DNA from: UBA6176 sp032119375
GTDB taxonomy: Bacteria > Verrucomicrobiota > Verrucomicrobiia > Limisphaerales > UBA9464
Direction: 5' to 3'
Assembly: GCA_964430505.1 (NCBI GenBank)
Contig: CAYSGH010000002.1
Coordinates: 1-64,000 of the forward strand
DNA: 64,000 nucleotides
The notes beneath the pieces are model-generated. The model was not told the origin of the DNA and did no database searches. It saw nothing but the letters and a program-made list of their open reading frames with translations. Shown here in pieces: positions 34,113 to 42,904 of the stretch; positions within the stretch are counted from its first letter, which is position 1; each line of letters begins with the position of its first letter. A program made the position numbers and the translations under genes.

Positions 34113-34819
34113 CGCGGCCCCTCCCCCAGGGGTTGCGTCACCTTCCATGTCCCATCCACCGGCGACGCCAGCCATCCCTCCGGCAACGCCCCGTTCATCC
34201 GCGCGTTCACAAACTCCGTTCGCATCGTCGAGCCATCCCGCATCACCAGTTCCGTCCCCCGCAACGCCAATTCCGGCGTCGCCAGCAACACGCTGAACTC
34301 GGACATCAACCGCCGCGCGCCCTCGCCGCGCGGACGGAACCGCAGCCAGTGCACCCCGTTCGTCGCCCCCTCGCCCAGCAGCTCAAACCGGTTCGTGAAC
34401 CCCGCCGCGTCCCGCGGAAAGCCCCCCTCCAGCAACGCCAACACGTCGCCGGCCGGACCCGACGCCATCGCCGCCACCGGATACCGCTCCGCCCGGCGCA
34501 ACCCCGGCGACAGCAGCAACAACTCCTCGTCCGTGCGCAGCACTACCGACCGCGCGGGCTCCCCCAGCTCCCACCGAAACCGCGCCGGGGCCTCGAACCA
34601 CACCCGGCCCCGCGCCTCCAACGGCCCCGCCAACGCCTTGAGCCGACGCGTCTGCACGAAGTCCGCCGACCACGTCGTCACGTTGGTTTGCATCGCCAGC
34701 CAACGCTCGAGCACGACGCCGCCCTCCGCCGCCATCGCGCGCCACAGGGCCAGCCCGCCGCAGCCAAAGATCCAGAAAACACGCAGCCATCGCCGCGACA
34801 TCGCGCCCAAGGCGTTCAC
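34109..34819 (-). CDS. LolA-like periplasmic lipid/lipoprotein carrier
   Basis: 236 residues from a GTG at 34819. The start is supported by a GTGA overlap with the exporter stop and by GGAGGAA 5 nt upstream (34825-34831). A signal peptide (LRVFWIFGCGGLALWRAMA) precedes a LolA-type beta fold: TWSADFVQTR, GRVWFEAPARFRWEL, LRTDEELLLLSP, and later LRGTELVMRDG. LolA-like proteins ferry lipidated cargo from the inner to the outer membrane. In aryl-polyene clusters a LolA homologue is a constant member, thought to help move the polyene lipid. It is translationally coupled on both sides. Confidence 0.85.
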   Translation of the reverse strand: MNALGAMSRRWLRVFWIFGCGGLALWRAMAAEGGVVLERWLAMQTNVTTWSADFVQTRRLKALAGPLEARGRVWFEAPARFRWELGEPARSVVLRTDEELLLLSPGLRRAERYPVAAMASGPAGDVLALLEGGFPRDAAGFTNRFELLGEGATNGVHWLRFRPRGEGARRLMSEFSVLLATPELALRGTELVMRDGSTMRTEFVNARMNGALPEGWLASPVDGTWKVTQPLGEGPR

Positions 34820-37800
34820 GGCCGTTCCTCCATGGCCGACGCGCCCGCCCACACTGGCACAAAGTGATACCATTGCTCCGGATGCTGCCGCAGCACGGGC
34901 TCGAAGGCACGCAGGATGCCCTGCGTCAGCGCCGCCCGATCCTCGCGTGACCCCAGCCGCGCGCGCTCGTAGGGCACGGGAGCCAGAGCATCCGCCCGAT
35001 ACCCGACGCCCTCCCGCACGATCACCACCGGCAACACCACGCACCCCGACGCCCGCGCCAAGTCCGCCGCCGCGCCGCTCGCGTCAAACGGGCGCCCCAT
35101 CCATTCCACGCGCGTCCGATGCGATGCCATCGGCCGGTCCACCAACAGCGCCACCACCCCGCCGTCCTGCAGCCGCCGGATCACCTCCACAAAGGCAAAC
35201 GGGTCGGTCCCCACCACCAGCGTGTCCGTCCCCTGCCGAGCCCGCGCCGCCATCCGCGCCTCCGTCAGGCTCGCGCCCGGTTCCGGGGCCGTGAGCACCA
35301 GCGGCCGCACCCCCATGCGCCGCAGCACCAACGTTCCCAGCTCCCAGTTGCCCAGGTGCGGCGTCACCAGCAACACCCCGCGCCCCGACCCCACCGCCCC
35401 ATGGAAATGCTCCCATCCCGACCCCAGCCGCACCTCGTCCTCCGACACGCGCCCGGCCTCGTGCCGCAGCAGGTCCACGACCTTTTCCGCGAAGCACCCA
35501 AGGTTCGCGCGCGCCACGCGCCGCGCGTCCGCGCCCGGCCCAAGCAACGGGGCCACGTTGGCCTCCACCACCGCCAGGCGACCCGGACGCAACCGCGCAT
35601 ACAAGCCCGCCAAGCACCGCGCCACCCAACGCCACGCCGCCGGGCTCCCCTTCCCCGCCAACCACGTCCCCGCCCGCCATGCCGCACCGCCATACAAGGA
35701 CGACGGCCCCGCCCCGCTGCGGTCCCTGCCTTCCGTCCTGTCGTGGCCGCGCCCCTCGTCGCCACACCGTTCCTTCCCGCGACCCTCCAACGCCCACCAC
35801 AACCCCGGCATCAACCCCAGGCACGACACCAGCACGCAGCCCACCCCCAGCGCGCACACCAAGTCCATGCTCGCGAGCCCGGCGTTGCTGCTCCACGCCA
35901 ACGAACCAAACCCCGCAATGTTCGCGCCCGCGCACAGGACCAACGCCCGGCCCGTCGTTCGCCACAGCCGCCCCGCGTCCGCACCGTGCCGTCGCAGCGC
36001 CCACTGCACATGGATTGTCGAGTCCACGGAGGACCCCAGCAGCAACGGCAAGGCCACCAGGCTCAGGAGGTTCCACTCCAACCCCACGCAAGCCATCACG
36101 GCCACCAGCAACGCCAGCCCCAGCGCCAGCCCCGCAAAGCCGAGCGCCACCTCGCGCCAGCGCCCGAACGCCAGCCACAGGCACGTCCCCAGCATCAACC
36201 CCATGCACCCGGTCAACGCCGCCACGCGCCCCTCCACCCGCCGCATCAACGCCGGGGCCAAGCCCTCCCAGCTCGCCATCCACATCCCGTCCGGCAACGA
36301 CGCCTTCAACCGGCCGCGCCCCTCGGCCGTCGCCACCTCCACCATGCCCGCCGACACCCACCGTCCCGTCGCTTCCCGCGCCACCGCCTGCGATGTCACC
36401 CAACGCGACCACGCGTTCGTCGGCCACGGCCCCGCCCCGTCCCTGCCTTCTTCCCATCCGCGGCCCATCCCTCCGTCCGGCCCCCCATCCCACCTCGCCC
36501 AACGTCCCAGGACCGCCCGCGTCAATCCCAACGCCTCCCCCGTGAACCCCGCGCCGCGCGCCGCCCCCTCCAGCGCCACGGCACGCGCCGCCAGCGCCGA
36601 CGCCACCGCCGCGTTCGTCCCCGCCCGATCCGGCCGCGGCCAAAAGGCCGTGGGCACCAGGAACCCCAGCGCGTCGCCACGCCGCACCGCCGCCTGCAAC
36701 GCCGCCTCCGCCGCCTCCCAGGCCCGGCCCATCGACGCCAGGTCCTCCCCCGCCAACACGAGCCATGCGGTCTCCCGCGTCCGCCCCGTCGCCTGCTTCC
36801 ACGCGTCCATCGCCGCGTAGGCCTCGCTCTGGCGCGGCCGCAGCGGGTCGCTGCCCGGGTTCATCCTGGGAAGGCCATGCACCCCCAACACCACGGCCAC
36901 GCCGGCCACCACCCACGCCGCCGGACGCCACCCTCGCGCCACCGGCACGCGCCCGCATGGAACACCCGGCGCCGGCGGCCGACACCACCGCATCGACAAC
37001 GGGAGGAACACCCCCAGCATCACCCACGCGCCCACCCCGAGCCCCATCGCCGTCAACGCCCCGAGCTGCGCCAGCCCCGGCAACCCCGCCGCACCCAGCA
37101 TCAGGAACGTCGCCGCCGTCGTCGCCGCCGACCACCCCACGCCCGGAGCCACCTCGCGTCGCACCGCCGCCAACCCGCGACCCGGATCCGACGCAAACTC
37201 CTGATACGCCACCAGCCCGTAGTCCACCGTCAGCCCCATCAACACGGCGGCGAACCCCACGCTCACCACGTTCAACGTCCCCAGCACCAGCCCGCCCAAC
37301 GCCAGCGTCAACCCCAGCGTCAACACCAGGCACCCCACCAACAACCCCACCGGCCGCCAGCTCCGGTGCGCCCACCAAAACAACAGCCCAATCAAACCCA
37401 GCGTCGCCACCACCGAGCTTCGCAGGTCCCCCTCCATCCCCGTCCCAATCTCCGCCAGGAACGCCGGGCCGCCCGTGAACGCCACCGACACGCCCCCCGG
37501 GCCCAACACCCGCGCCGCCTCCCCTCGCACCCGCCCAATCCAGGCCGTCGCCGCCGCATGGTCCATCCCCTCCACCGGCGGCTCCACCCAAACCATCCGA
37601 AGCCGCCCCCCATCCCCCTCAAACAACCCGTTCCCGTCCGTCATTCCGGGCATTCGCCCCTCCATGCCCGGCAACCGCGTCAGGCCCAGCGGGTCGTTCC
37701 CAACCCGCGCCAGCTCCAGCGGGTCCAACGACGTCGCCAACGTCTCCCGCGCGGCGGACAGCGCCTCGTTCATACGCCCCGGCGCCAGCCCTTCCGCCAA

Positions 37801-38154
37801 GGCTGCCAAGGCTTCGGGCGGTTGTTGCAACCACAGCCACGCAAGGTTCTCCGCCGCCGCGCCTGCATCCATCTCCGGCGCACGCCAGCGCACCGACCGC
37901 GCCAGGTCCGGCCGCGTCTCCAACGCCTCCGCAATCGCCCGCGCGGCCCCAGACGCCACCGCCGCGTTCGTCGCCCGCACCATCACCGCCAGGTCCCGCG
38001 CCCCCGAGAAATGCCTCTGGTGCACCTGCAAGCCCCGAGCCTCCGGAAGGTCCGCGGGAAGCAACGCAAGGATGTCCGTGTCGAACCGCAGCCGCGCGAG
38101 ACCCGCCCCAAGGACCAGCGCACCCGCCAGGACCAGCCACCAAGGCCCCTTCAT
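34816..38154 (-). CDS. MMPL/RND exporter fused to LpxL-type acyltransferase
   Basis: 1112 residues from MKGPWWLVLAGALVLG at 38154, fixed by an ATGA overlap. Residues ~1-785 are an MMPL-type RND exporter: TM1, a large periplasmic domain, a first helix bundle with VDYGLVAYQEF (~350), a second periplasmic domain, and a second bundle with LLLGSSVDSTIHVQWALR. A charged linker (GRGKERCGDEGRGHDR) follows at about 790-810. Residues ~815-1112 are a lysophospholipid/LpxL-type acyltransferase with the H-x5-(D/E)-like motif HLGNWE and the later LLVDRPM. In known polyene loci these are two genes. Here the junction is in one open frame without any internal stop, a genuine fusion unless a sequencing error joined them. 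It should export and O-acylate the polyene head group at the inner membrane. Confidence 0.85.
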   Translation of the reverse strand: MKGPWWLVLAGALVLGAGLARLRFDTDILALLPADLPEARGLQVHQRHFSGARDLAVMVRATNAAVASGAARAIAEALETRPDLARSVRWRAPEMDAGAAAENLAWLWLQQPPEALAALAEGLAPGRMNEALSAARETLATSLDPLELARVGNDPLGLTRLPGMEGRMPGMTDGNGLFEGDGGRLRMVWVEPPVEGMDHAAATAWIGRVRGEAARVLGPGGVSVAFTGGPAFLAEIGTGMEGDLRSSVVATLGLIGLLFWWAHRSWRPVGLLVGCLVLTLGLTLALGGLVLGTLNVVSVGFAAVLMGLTVDYGLVAYQEFASDPGRGLAAVRREVAPGVGWSAATTAATFLMLGAAGLPGLAQLGALTAMGLGVGAWVMLGVFLPLSMRWCRPPAPGVPCGRVPVARGWRPAAWVVAGVAVVLGVHGLPRMNPGSDPLRPRQSEAYAAMDAWKQATGRTRETAWLVLAGEDLASMGRAWEAAEAALQAAVRRGDALGFLVPTAFWPRPDRAGTNAAVASALAARAVALEGAARGAGFTGEALGLTRAVLGRWARWDGGPDGGMGRGWEEGRDGAGPWPTNAWSRWVTSQAVAREATGRWVSAGMVEVATAEGRGRLKASLPDGMWMASWEGLAPALMRRVEGRVAALTGCMGLMLGTCLWLAFGRWREVALGFAGLALGLALLVAVMACVGLEWNLLSLVALPLLLGSSVDSTIHVQWALRRHGADAGRLWRTTGRALVLCAGANIAGFGSLAWSSNAGLASMDLVCALGVGCVLVSCLGLMPGLWWALEGRGKERCGDEGRGHDRTEGRDRSGAGPSSLYGGAAWRAGTWLAGKGSPAAWRWVARCLAGLYARLRPGRLAVVEANVAPLLGPGADARRVARANLGCFAEKVVDLLRHEAGRVSEDEVRLGSGWEHFHGAVGSGRGVLLVTPHLGNWELGTLVLRRMGVRPLVLTAPEPGASLTEARMAARARQGTDTLVVGTDPFAFVEVIRRLQDGGVVALLVDRPMASHRTRVEWMGRPFDASGAAADLARASGCVVLPVVIVREGVGYRADALAPVPYERARLGSREDRAALTQGILRAFEPVLRQHPEQWYHFVPVWAGASAMEERP

Positions 38155-38630
38155 GGAACGGTCCCCTCGACGACCTCGCCCGTGGATTCGTTCACAAGCC
38201 TCCAGCCCGTGCCCGGCGGCGGACCCGATACTTCCAGGCGCCACGGGGACCCGGCCGGGGGCCGCGACGGCGGCACGTCATCCAACAGGAACCAAGGCAC
38301 CCGCGCCGGCGGTTGGCCGCGCCCGCCCGACACGCCGCGGCGCATCGACGTTTCCAGCGTCCAGCCCGAGGTGCCGCGCCGCGCCGTCAGCCACGGCAGG
38401 CCCTGCTTCCCGAACTGCACCCAGTGCCGCCCGTCCACGTGGCGCGCCACGCTCAGCTCCCCCAGCAGTTCCGGGGCCTTGGCCGACGGGCGCCACACCA
38501 CCTCCGCCTCCCGCACGCGCCACCCCGGCTCCGCAAGGTCCAACGGGGCCATGACGGGGACCGCGCAACCCGCCCCGGCCCACGCCGCCACGGCCGCAGC
38601 CAACCACGCCCCCGCGCCGCCCGGCCTCAT
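38151..38630 (-). CDS. Small lipoprotein (DUF3261-like position)
   Basis: 159 residues. The start at 38630 is set by the ATGA overlap with the oxidoreductase stop and the next ATGA at its own end. A lipoprotein signal peptide ends in a lipobox GAGC (WLAAAVAAWAGAGC), placing it on a membrane facing the periplasm. The body is beta-rich (DGRHWVQFGKQGLPWLTARR, SGWTLETSMRRG). DUF3261-type lipoproteins occupy this place in aryl-polyene/flexirubin loci. I cannot confirm the family from memory of the sequence, so that name rests on context. Confidence 0.75.
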   Translation of the reverse strand: MRPGGAGAWLAAAVAAWAGAGCAVPVMAPLDLAEPGWRVREAEVVWRPSAKAPELLGELSVARHVDGRHWVQFGKQGLPWLTARRGTSGWTLETSMRRGVSGGRGQPPARVPWFLLDDVPPSRPPAGSPWRLEVSGPPPGTGWRLVNESTGEVVEGTVP

Positions 38631-39940
38631 GACGGCGCGCCGACGCCCGGCGCGAACGAGATGCGCGGCATGAACGGCCGCCATGCCTGGAGACGCACCA
38701 GCCAAAAGAACACCCGCATCCGCCACCGAAGCCGCCACCCCCCCTCCAGCTCCCCCGCCAACACCGCGTTCACCGCCGCCGCCAAGCCCCACTTCTGCCT
38801 CGGCTCCAAAAACAGCTCCATAAACGGCGTCGTGTAGAAGTTCTCCACCATCTCCGTGTACAACCCCATCGCCCCACGCACCCGGCGCTCGTACCCCGGC
38901 ATCAACGCCGACCCGTCGTCGCCCCGCTCCAGGCTCCCCCGCACCGCCTCCGCCGCCAGCCGCGCCGAAAACATCGCCAGGAACACCCCGCTCGAAAAAA
39001 TGGGGTCCACGAACCCCGCCGCATCCCCCACGCGCACCACCCGGCCCGACCACATCCGCCGGTTCCGATAGCTGAAGTCCCCCGCCGTCCGCAGCGGCCC
39101 CGCCGGCCGTGCCCCCGCCATCCGCGACGCCACGGCCGCGTTCGCCTTTACCCGTTCCCAGAACATCGCCTCCGGCTTCGCCCCGGCCCCATTCCCCTCC
39201 CGCGCCGACCGATCCATCACCATCCCCACGCTCACCCGCGACGCCCGCCCCTCCCCGGGTAACGTCAACGGGATCATCCAAAACCACCCGTCCTCCATCC
39301 GCAGGATCACCGTGTCCCCCGCCGCCTCGCCCGCGTCCACGTGCACCCCCTCGAAATGCCCGTACACCGCCCACTTCCGCAGCCGCGGGTTCCAGTCTCG
39401 CAACCCCTCCGCCGTCCCCGTCAGGTTGCCCTGCCCCGACGCATCCACCACAAAACGGCCCTCATGGCAAACGGCGGCCCCGGCGGCGTCCCGCCCCGTC
39501 ACGCGGACGGCTCCCTCAACGGACTCCACCCGCTCCACGGCCACCTCCTCGCGAACCTCCGCGCCGCACGACGCCGCGTGCCGGAGAAGAATCTCGTCAA
39601 ACCGCGACCGCTCCACCTGGAACGCCTCCGTGTGGCGCGTGAACCGGCCCGACCGGAACACGAACCCCGTCCCCTTCGACCCGTTGCCCAGGTGGAATTG
39701 CGCCCCGCGCTTCATGGGAAACCCGGCCTCCTGGAGCTTCGGAAGCACGCCCAGTTCCTCGAAGATCGCGTGGTTGTAGGGCAGCAAGGACTCCCCGACG
39801 TGAAACCTCGGAAACCGTTCCTTCTCCAGCACCACCACACGAAGCCCGGCCCGCGCGAGGCACGTCGCGGCACAGGACCCGGCAGGCCCGCCCCCGATCA
39901 CCACCACGTCATGCCTGGGAACGCTCACGCGGCGCAGCAT
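38627..39940 (-). CDS. FAD-dependent oxidoreductase, halogenase-like
   Basis: 437 residues from MLRRVSVPRHD at 39940. The N-terminal dinucleotide fold has GGGPAGS and the following VVVLEKE. HVGESLLP is the motif of flavin-dependent halogenases and geranylgeranyl-reductase-like enzymes, and GDAAGFVDPIFSSG is the second FAD site. The halogenase lysine/WxWxIP set is not obvious; WFWMIPL is the nearest match, close to the WxWxIP motif. Flexirubin and polyene loci contain such a NAD(P)/FAD oxidoreductase, which may halogenate or oxidise the aryl group. It is the first gene of the five-gene overlapping operon. Confidence 0.85.
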   Translation of the reverse strand: MLRRVSVPRHDVVVIGGGPAGSCAATCLARAGLRVVVLEKERFPRFHVGESLLPYNHAIFEELGVLPKLQEAGFPMKRGAQFHLGNGSKGTGFVFRSGRFTRHTEAFQVERSRFDEILLRHAASCGAEVREEVAVERVESVEGAVRVTGRDAAGAAVCHEGRFVVDASGQGNLTGTAEGLRDWNPRLRKWAVYGHFEGVHVDAGEAAGDTVILRMEDGWFWMIPLTLPGEGRASRVSVGMVMDRSAREGNGAGAKPEAMFWERVKANAAVASRMAGARPAGPLRTAGDFSYRNRRMWSGRVVRVGDAAGFVDPIFSSGVFLAMFSARLAAEAVRGSLERGDDGSALMPGYERRVRGAMGLYTEMVENFYTTPFMELFLEPRQKWGLAAAVNAVLAGELEGGWRLRWRMRVFFWLVRLQAWRPFMPRISFAPGVGAPS

Positions 39941-40358
39941 GGGGCCGCCCCGGGAGCGGCGACAAGCGAGGAGCGGGCGCCAGTCCTGGTGCCCGCGTGG
40001 CCTCACCGGGACCCCGCCTCCTCCCCTCCGTCCTGCTCAAGCGAAGCCACCCAGGGCAACGGCTCGCCATGGTGGATAGGCTCGTCCTTGAGACCTCCAG
40101 GCGGCATCGGCTGGGGGGGCTGCTCGTGGGATGCACGACGCCGTGCAGTGAGCCCAGCCATCGTGAGCCTTCGGTGAATCGACATGAGTTCCACCACCGC
40201 TTCCGGGCTCTTCGCTACCAAGGACCAGCGATGGCCACGGCACCTGCCTCGGGCAGGACGGCCGTGCTCTCATCCCTGACCCTCAGGCAACGGATCTCCC
40301 CTTGCCACCCGCCCAGGGACGCGGCCATTCGACGGGGCCAATGGACCCAAGCCCGTTG
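39941..40358. other. Intergenic region between polyene-type operon and feoB
   Basis: 418 bp between the oxidoreductase start and the feoB stop, both on the minus strand. Apart from one weak short open frame (listed separately) I see no gene, clear terminator or promoter. It should contain the promoter of the oxidoreductase operon. Confidence 0.5.
40003..40185 (-). CDS. Possible 60-aa small protein
   Basis: An ATG frame (MSIHRRLTMAGLTARRR...) between feoB and the oxidoreductase, in the feo orientation. It is not antisense to a known gene, which sets it apart from most spurious frames here. Composition is unremarkable, with no domain and no ribosome site that I can defend. Third-position G/C is lower than in its neighbours. 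Confidence 0.25.
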   Translation of the reverse strand: MSIHRRLTMAGLTARRRASHEQPPQPMPPGGLKDEPIHHGEPLPWVASLEQDGGEEAGSR

Positions 40359-42641
40359 CTACCCAACCCACCACGAGGCCACCCAACGCGTCACAAACGC
40401 CATCAACCACGCCAAGGTCGTCATGTACGCCACCTGGAACAGGGGCCAGCGCCAGCCGTTTGTCTCCCGGCGCACCACCGCCACCGTGCTCACGCACTGC
40501 ATCGCAAACACGTAGAAGACCATCAGCGTCAGCCCCAACGTGGTCGTGTACACCGGGGTGCCGTCCGGCCACCGCTCGCGTTGCATCCGATCCGCAAGCC
40601 CCAGCACGGCGCCCCGGTCCCCGGCGTCCGTGTCCCCAGCGTTGTAAACGACCGACATCGTGCTCACGAACACCTCCCGCGCCGCGAACGACGCCACGAT
40701 GCCAATCCCCATCTTCCAATCGAAGCCGAGCGGCCGCAGGACCGGCTCGATCCATTGTCCCAGGCGCCCGGCCATGCTGTGGCGCAGCGCGTCGCCCGAC
40801 TCCTCGCGGTCCAATCGTGCAATCGCCTCGCGCACCGCGGCGGCCGCCCGCGCCTCGTCTCCGGAGCGAGCCTGCTCGACCGCCCTTGCCACCACCTCCG
40901 CAGACGCATCCGGCGGGACAAGGCCCGCCGCCCGAACCACCCCTGCCCTCCGGGCATCAAACGAGGCCGTGGCCGCGCCGTCCCGCGGGAACGTCACGAG
41001 GAACCACAAGAGAATGTTGATCCCCAGGATCACCGTCCCCGCCTTCCGCAGGAACAGGCGCGACCGGTCCCACATGTGGCGGAGGATCACCCCCAACACG
41101 GGCCTTCGATACGGTGGCAGCTCCAGGAGCAAGGGCGGGGGCTCGCCCTTCAGCAACGTGCGCTTGAACAACCACGCCATGCCGAGCGCCCCGCCAATGC
41201 CCAGCACGTACATCCCCGTCAACACCAACCCCTGCACCAGCGCCCCGCCTCGAATGCACGCCGCAATCAAGACGGTGTACACCGGGAGCCGGGCCGAGCA
41301 GCTCATCAAGGGAGCCACCAGGATCGTCGCCAACCGGTCCTGCGGCGTCTCGATCGTGCGCGTCGCCATCACCCCGGGGATCGCGCACGCAAACGAGGAC
41401 AACATCGGGATGAAGCTCTTCCCATGCAGCCCCACGCGGCTCATCAACCGGTCCATCAGGAAGGCCGCCCGCGCCATGTAGCCCGAGTCCTCCAGCAGGC
41501 TGATGAACAAAAACAAAAGGCAGATCTGCGGCAGGAACACCACCACCGACCCCACCCCGGCCACCACGCCCCGTGACAACAGGTCGTTGAGGTCGCCGGC
41601 CGGCATCGCGCCGCTGACCCAGCCCGCCGCCCCCTCCACCGCTGCCTCGATCCAGCCCTTCGGCCACTCCGCGAGCCAGAAGATGCTCACGAACAACGCC
41701 AGCAGGATGCCCGCGAAGATCAACGGCCCCATCACCCGGTGCGTCACCACGCGATCCACCCGGTCCGACCACGTCTCCCCGGGCGGCGCCGTCTCGCGGG
41801 TGACCGCCATCTGGATCGCCGCCACCCGGGCGTAACGCGCCTCGATCGCCGCGCTCCGCCAATCCGTTCCCGCCGCCTCCAACCGAGCCCGTGCCCCGGC
41901 CACCTCGTCCAGGAGTTCCGGCGGGTAATGTCCCGGCCTCGACTCATGCGGCCGGTCGTCCGAGATCAGCAGCAACGCCTCGGCGGACGCCAGCCGTTCG
42001 CGCTGGGGATGCAACGCCGCCAGCCGGGACTGCAATGCCCGCGCCTCCCGGCCAAACCCCTCCGGCAACTCCGTGAAGTCGCGGGGGATCACCCGGGTCG
42101 TCCCGCGGGCCGCCTGCGCCTTCAAGGCCGCCGCCAGCTCCGGAACCCCCGCGCCGTCGCTCGCCACCAGCGGATACACCGGCACCCCCAGCGCCGCCGA
42201 CAATCCCTTGTCGTCCACGTCCATCCCGGACGCGCGCGCCACGTCCACCATGTTGAGCACCACAAAGACGGGATGCCCCAGCTCGATCACCTGCGTGGCG
42301 TAGTAGAGATTCCGCTGAAGGTTCGAGGCGTCCACCACCACCAGGACCAAGTCCGGCGCGGCCACCTCGGGCTCGCGCTGGAAGAGGACATCCCTCGCGA
42401 CGCGCTCGTCCGGCGACTGCGGGCTCAGGCTGTACGCGCCCGGCAAGTCCAGCACCAACACCGGATCGCCCCCGGCCGTCCCCAGCAACGCGCCCTCCTT
42501 CCGCTCCACCGTCACGCCCGCGTAGTTGCCCACCTTCGCCCGAAGCCCCGTCAACGCGTTGAAGAGCGTCGTCTTCCCGCAGTTCGGGTTGCCCGTCAGC
42601 ACCACCAGGAACGGCCGCGCGGCCTTGCCATGCGCCCTCAT
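40359..42641 (-). CDS. feoB: FeoB ferrous iron transporter
   Basis: 760 residues, the usual FeoB length. The cytosolic N-terminal G domain has G1 GNPNCGKTT, G3 DLPGAYSL and G4 NMVD. A helical linker domain follows. From ~290 on, two Gate-like core regions are visible (ISLLEDSGYMARAAFLMDRLM; LMSCSARLPVY) with about ten hydrophobic helices. It imports Fe(II) across the inner membrane, GTP-dependent. The ATGA overlap with the feoA stop (42638-42641) sets the start. The cysteine in SCSARLP matches a conserved Gate-motif position of the family. Confidence 0.96.
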   Translation of the reverse strand: MRAHGKAARPFLVVLTGNPNCGKTTLFNALTGLRAKVGNYAGVTVERKEGALLGTAGGDPVLVLDLPGAYSLSPQSPDERVARDVLFQREPEVAAPDLVLVVVDASNLQRNLYYATQVIELGHPVFVVLNMVDVARASGMDVDDKGLSAALGVPVYPLVASDGAGVPELAAALKAQAARGTTRVIPRDFTELPEGFGREARALQSRLAALHPQRERLASAEALLLISDDRPHESRPGHYPPELLDEVAGARARLEAAGTDWRSAAIEARYARVAAIQMAVTRETAPPGETWSDRVDRVVTHRVMGPLIFAGILLALFVSIFWLAEWPKGWIEAAVEGAAGWVSGAMPAGDLNDLLSRGVVAGVGSVVVFLPQICLLFLFISLLEDSGYMARAAFLMDRLMSRVGLHGKSFIPMLSSFACAIPGVMATRTIETPQDRLATILVAPLMSCSARLPVYTVLIAACIRGGALVQGLVLTGMYVLGIGGALGMAWLFKRTLLKGEPPPLLLELPPYRRPVLGVILRHMWDRSRLFLRKAGTVILGINILLWFLVTFPRDGAATASFDARRAGVVRAAGLVPPDASAEVVARAVEQARSGDEARAAAAVREAIARLDREESGDALRHSMAGRLGQWIEPVLRPLGFDWKMGIGIVASFAAREVFVSTMSVVYNAGDTDAGDRGAVLGLADRMQRERWPDGTPVYTTTLGLTLMVFYVFAMQCVSTVAVVRRETNGWRWPLFQVAYMTTLAWLMAFVTRWVASWWVG

Positions 42642-42871
42642 GGCTCCCGGACCATCACCCGGTCCGCCTCGTGCCGCCGTAACGACAGATGGTAGCCCCG
42701 CACGCGAATCTCAACCGGGTCCCCCAATGGCGCATACCGCACCACCTCCAAGGGCGTCCCCGTCAACAACCCCATCTCCAGGATCCGCCGACGATGCTCC
42801 GGCGGGATGTCGATGGCCGTCACCACGCCCCGCTCGCCGGGCTGGAGTGAGGACAAGGGCCTCGCGTTCAT
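42638..42871 (-). CDS. feoA: FeoA domain protein (small)
   Basis: 77 residues, an SH3-like FeoA fold: LSSLQPGERGVVTAI, RRRILEMGLLTGTPLEVVRYAP, DPVEIRVRGYHLSLRR. FeoA is a cytosolic partner thought to modulate FeoB. It is translationally coupled to feoB by an ATGA overlap. The first gene of the operon encodes a second FeoA-like protein. Confidence 0.93.
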   Translation of the reverse strand: MNARPLSSLQPGERGVVTAIDIPPEHRRRILEMGLLTGTPLEVVRYAPLGDPVEIRVRGYHLSLRRHEADRVMVREP

Positions 42872-42904
42872 GGGTCGGGGAAGAACCGACGGCCCGTGGG
42901 CCGT

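Noticed and set aside
33183..35294. Plus-strand open frame of about 700 codons across the AMP ligase and LolA-like genes
   Set aside because: It crosses two real genes on both strands and has low-complexity composition.
35119..38673. Open frame of about 1184 codons antisense to the MMPL-acyltransferase gene
   Set aside because: Antisense shadow with runs of H, R, P and Q and no domain; the minus strand has complete motifs and 4-bp overlaps.
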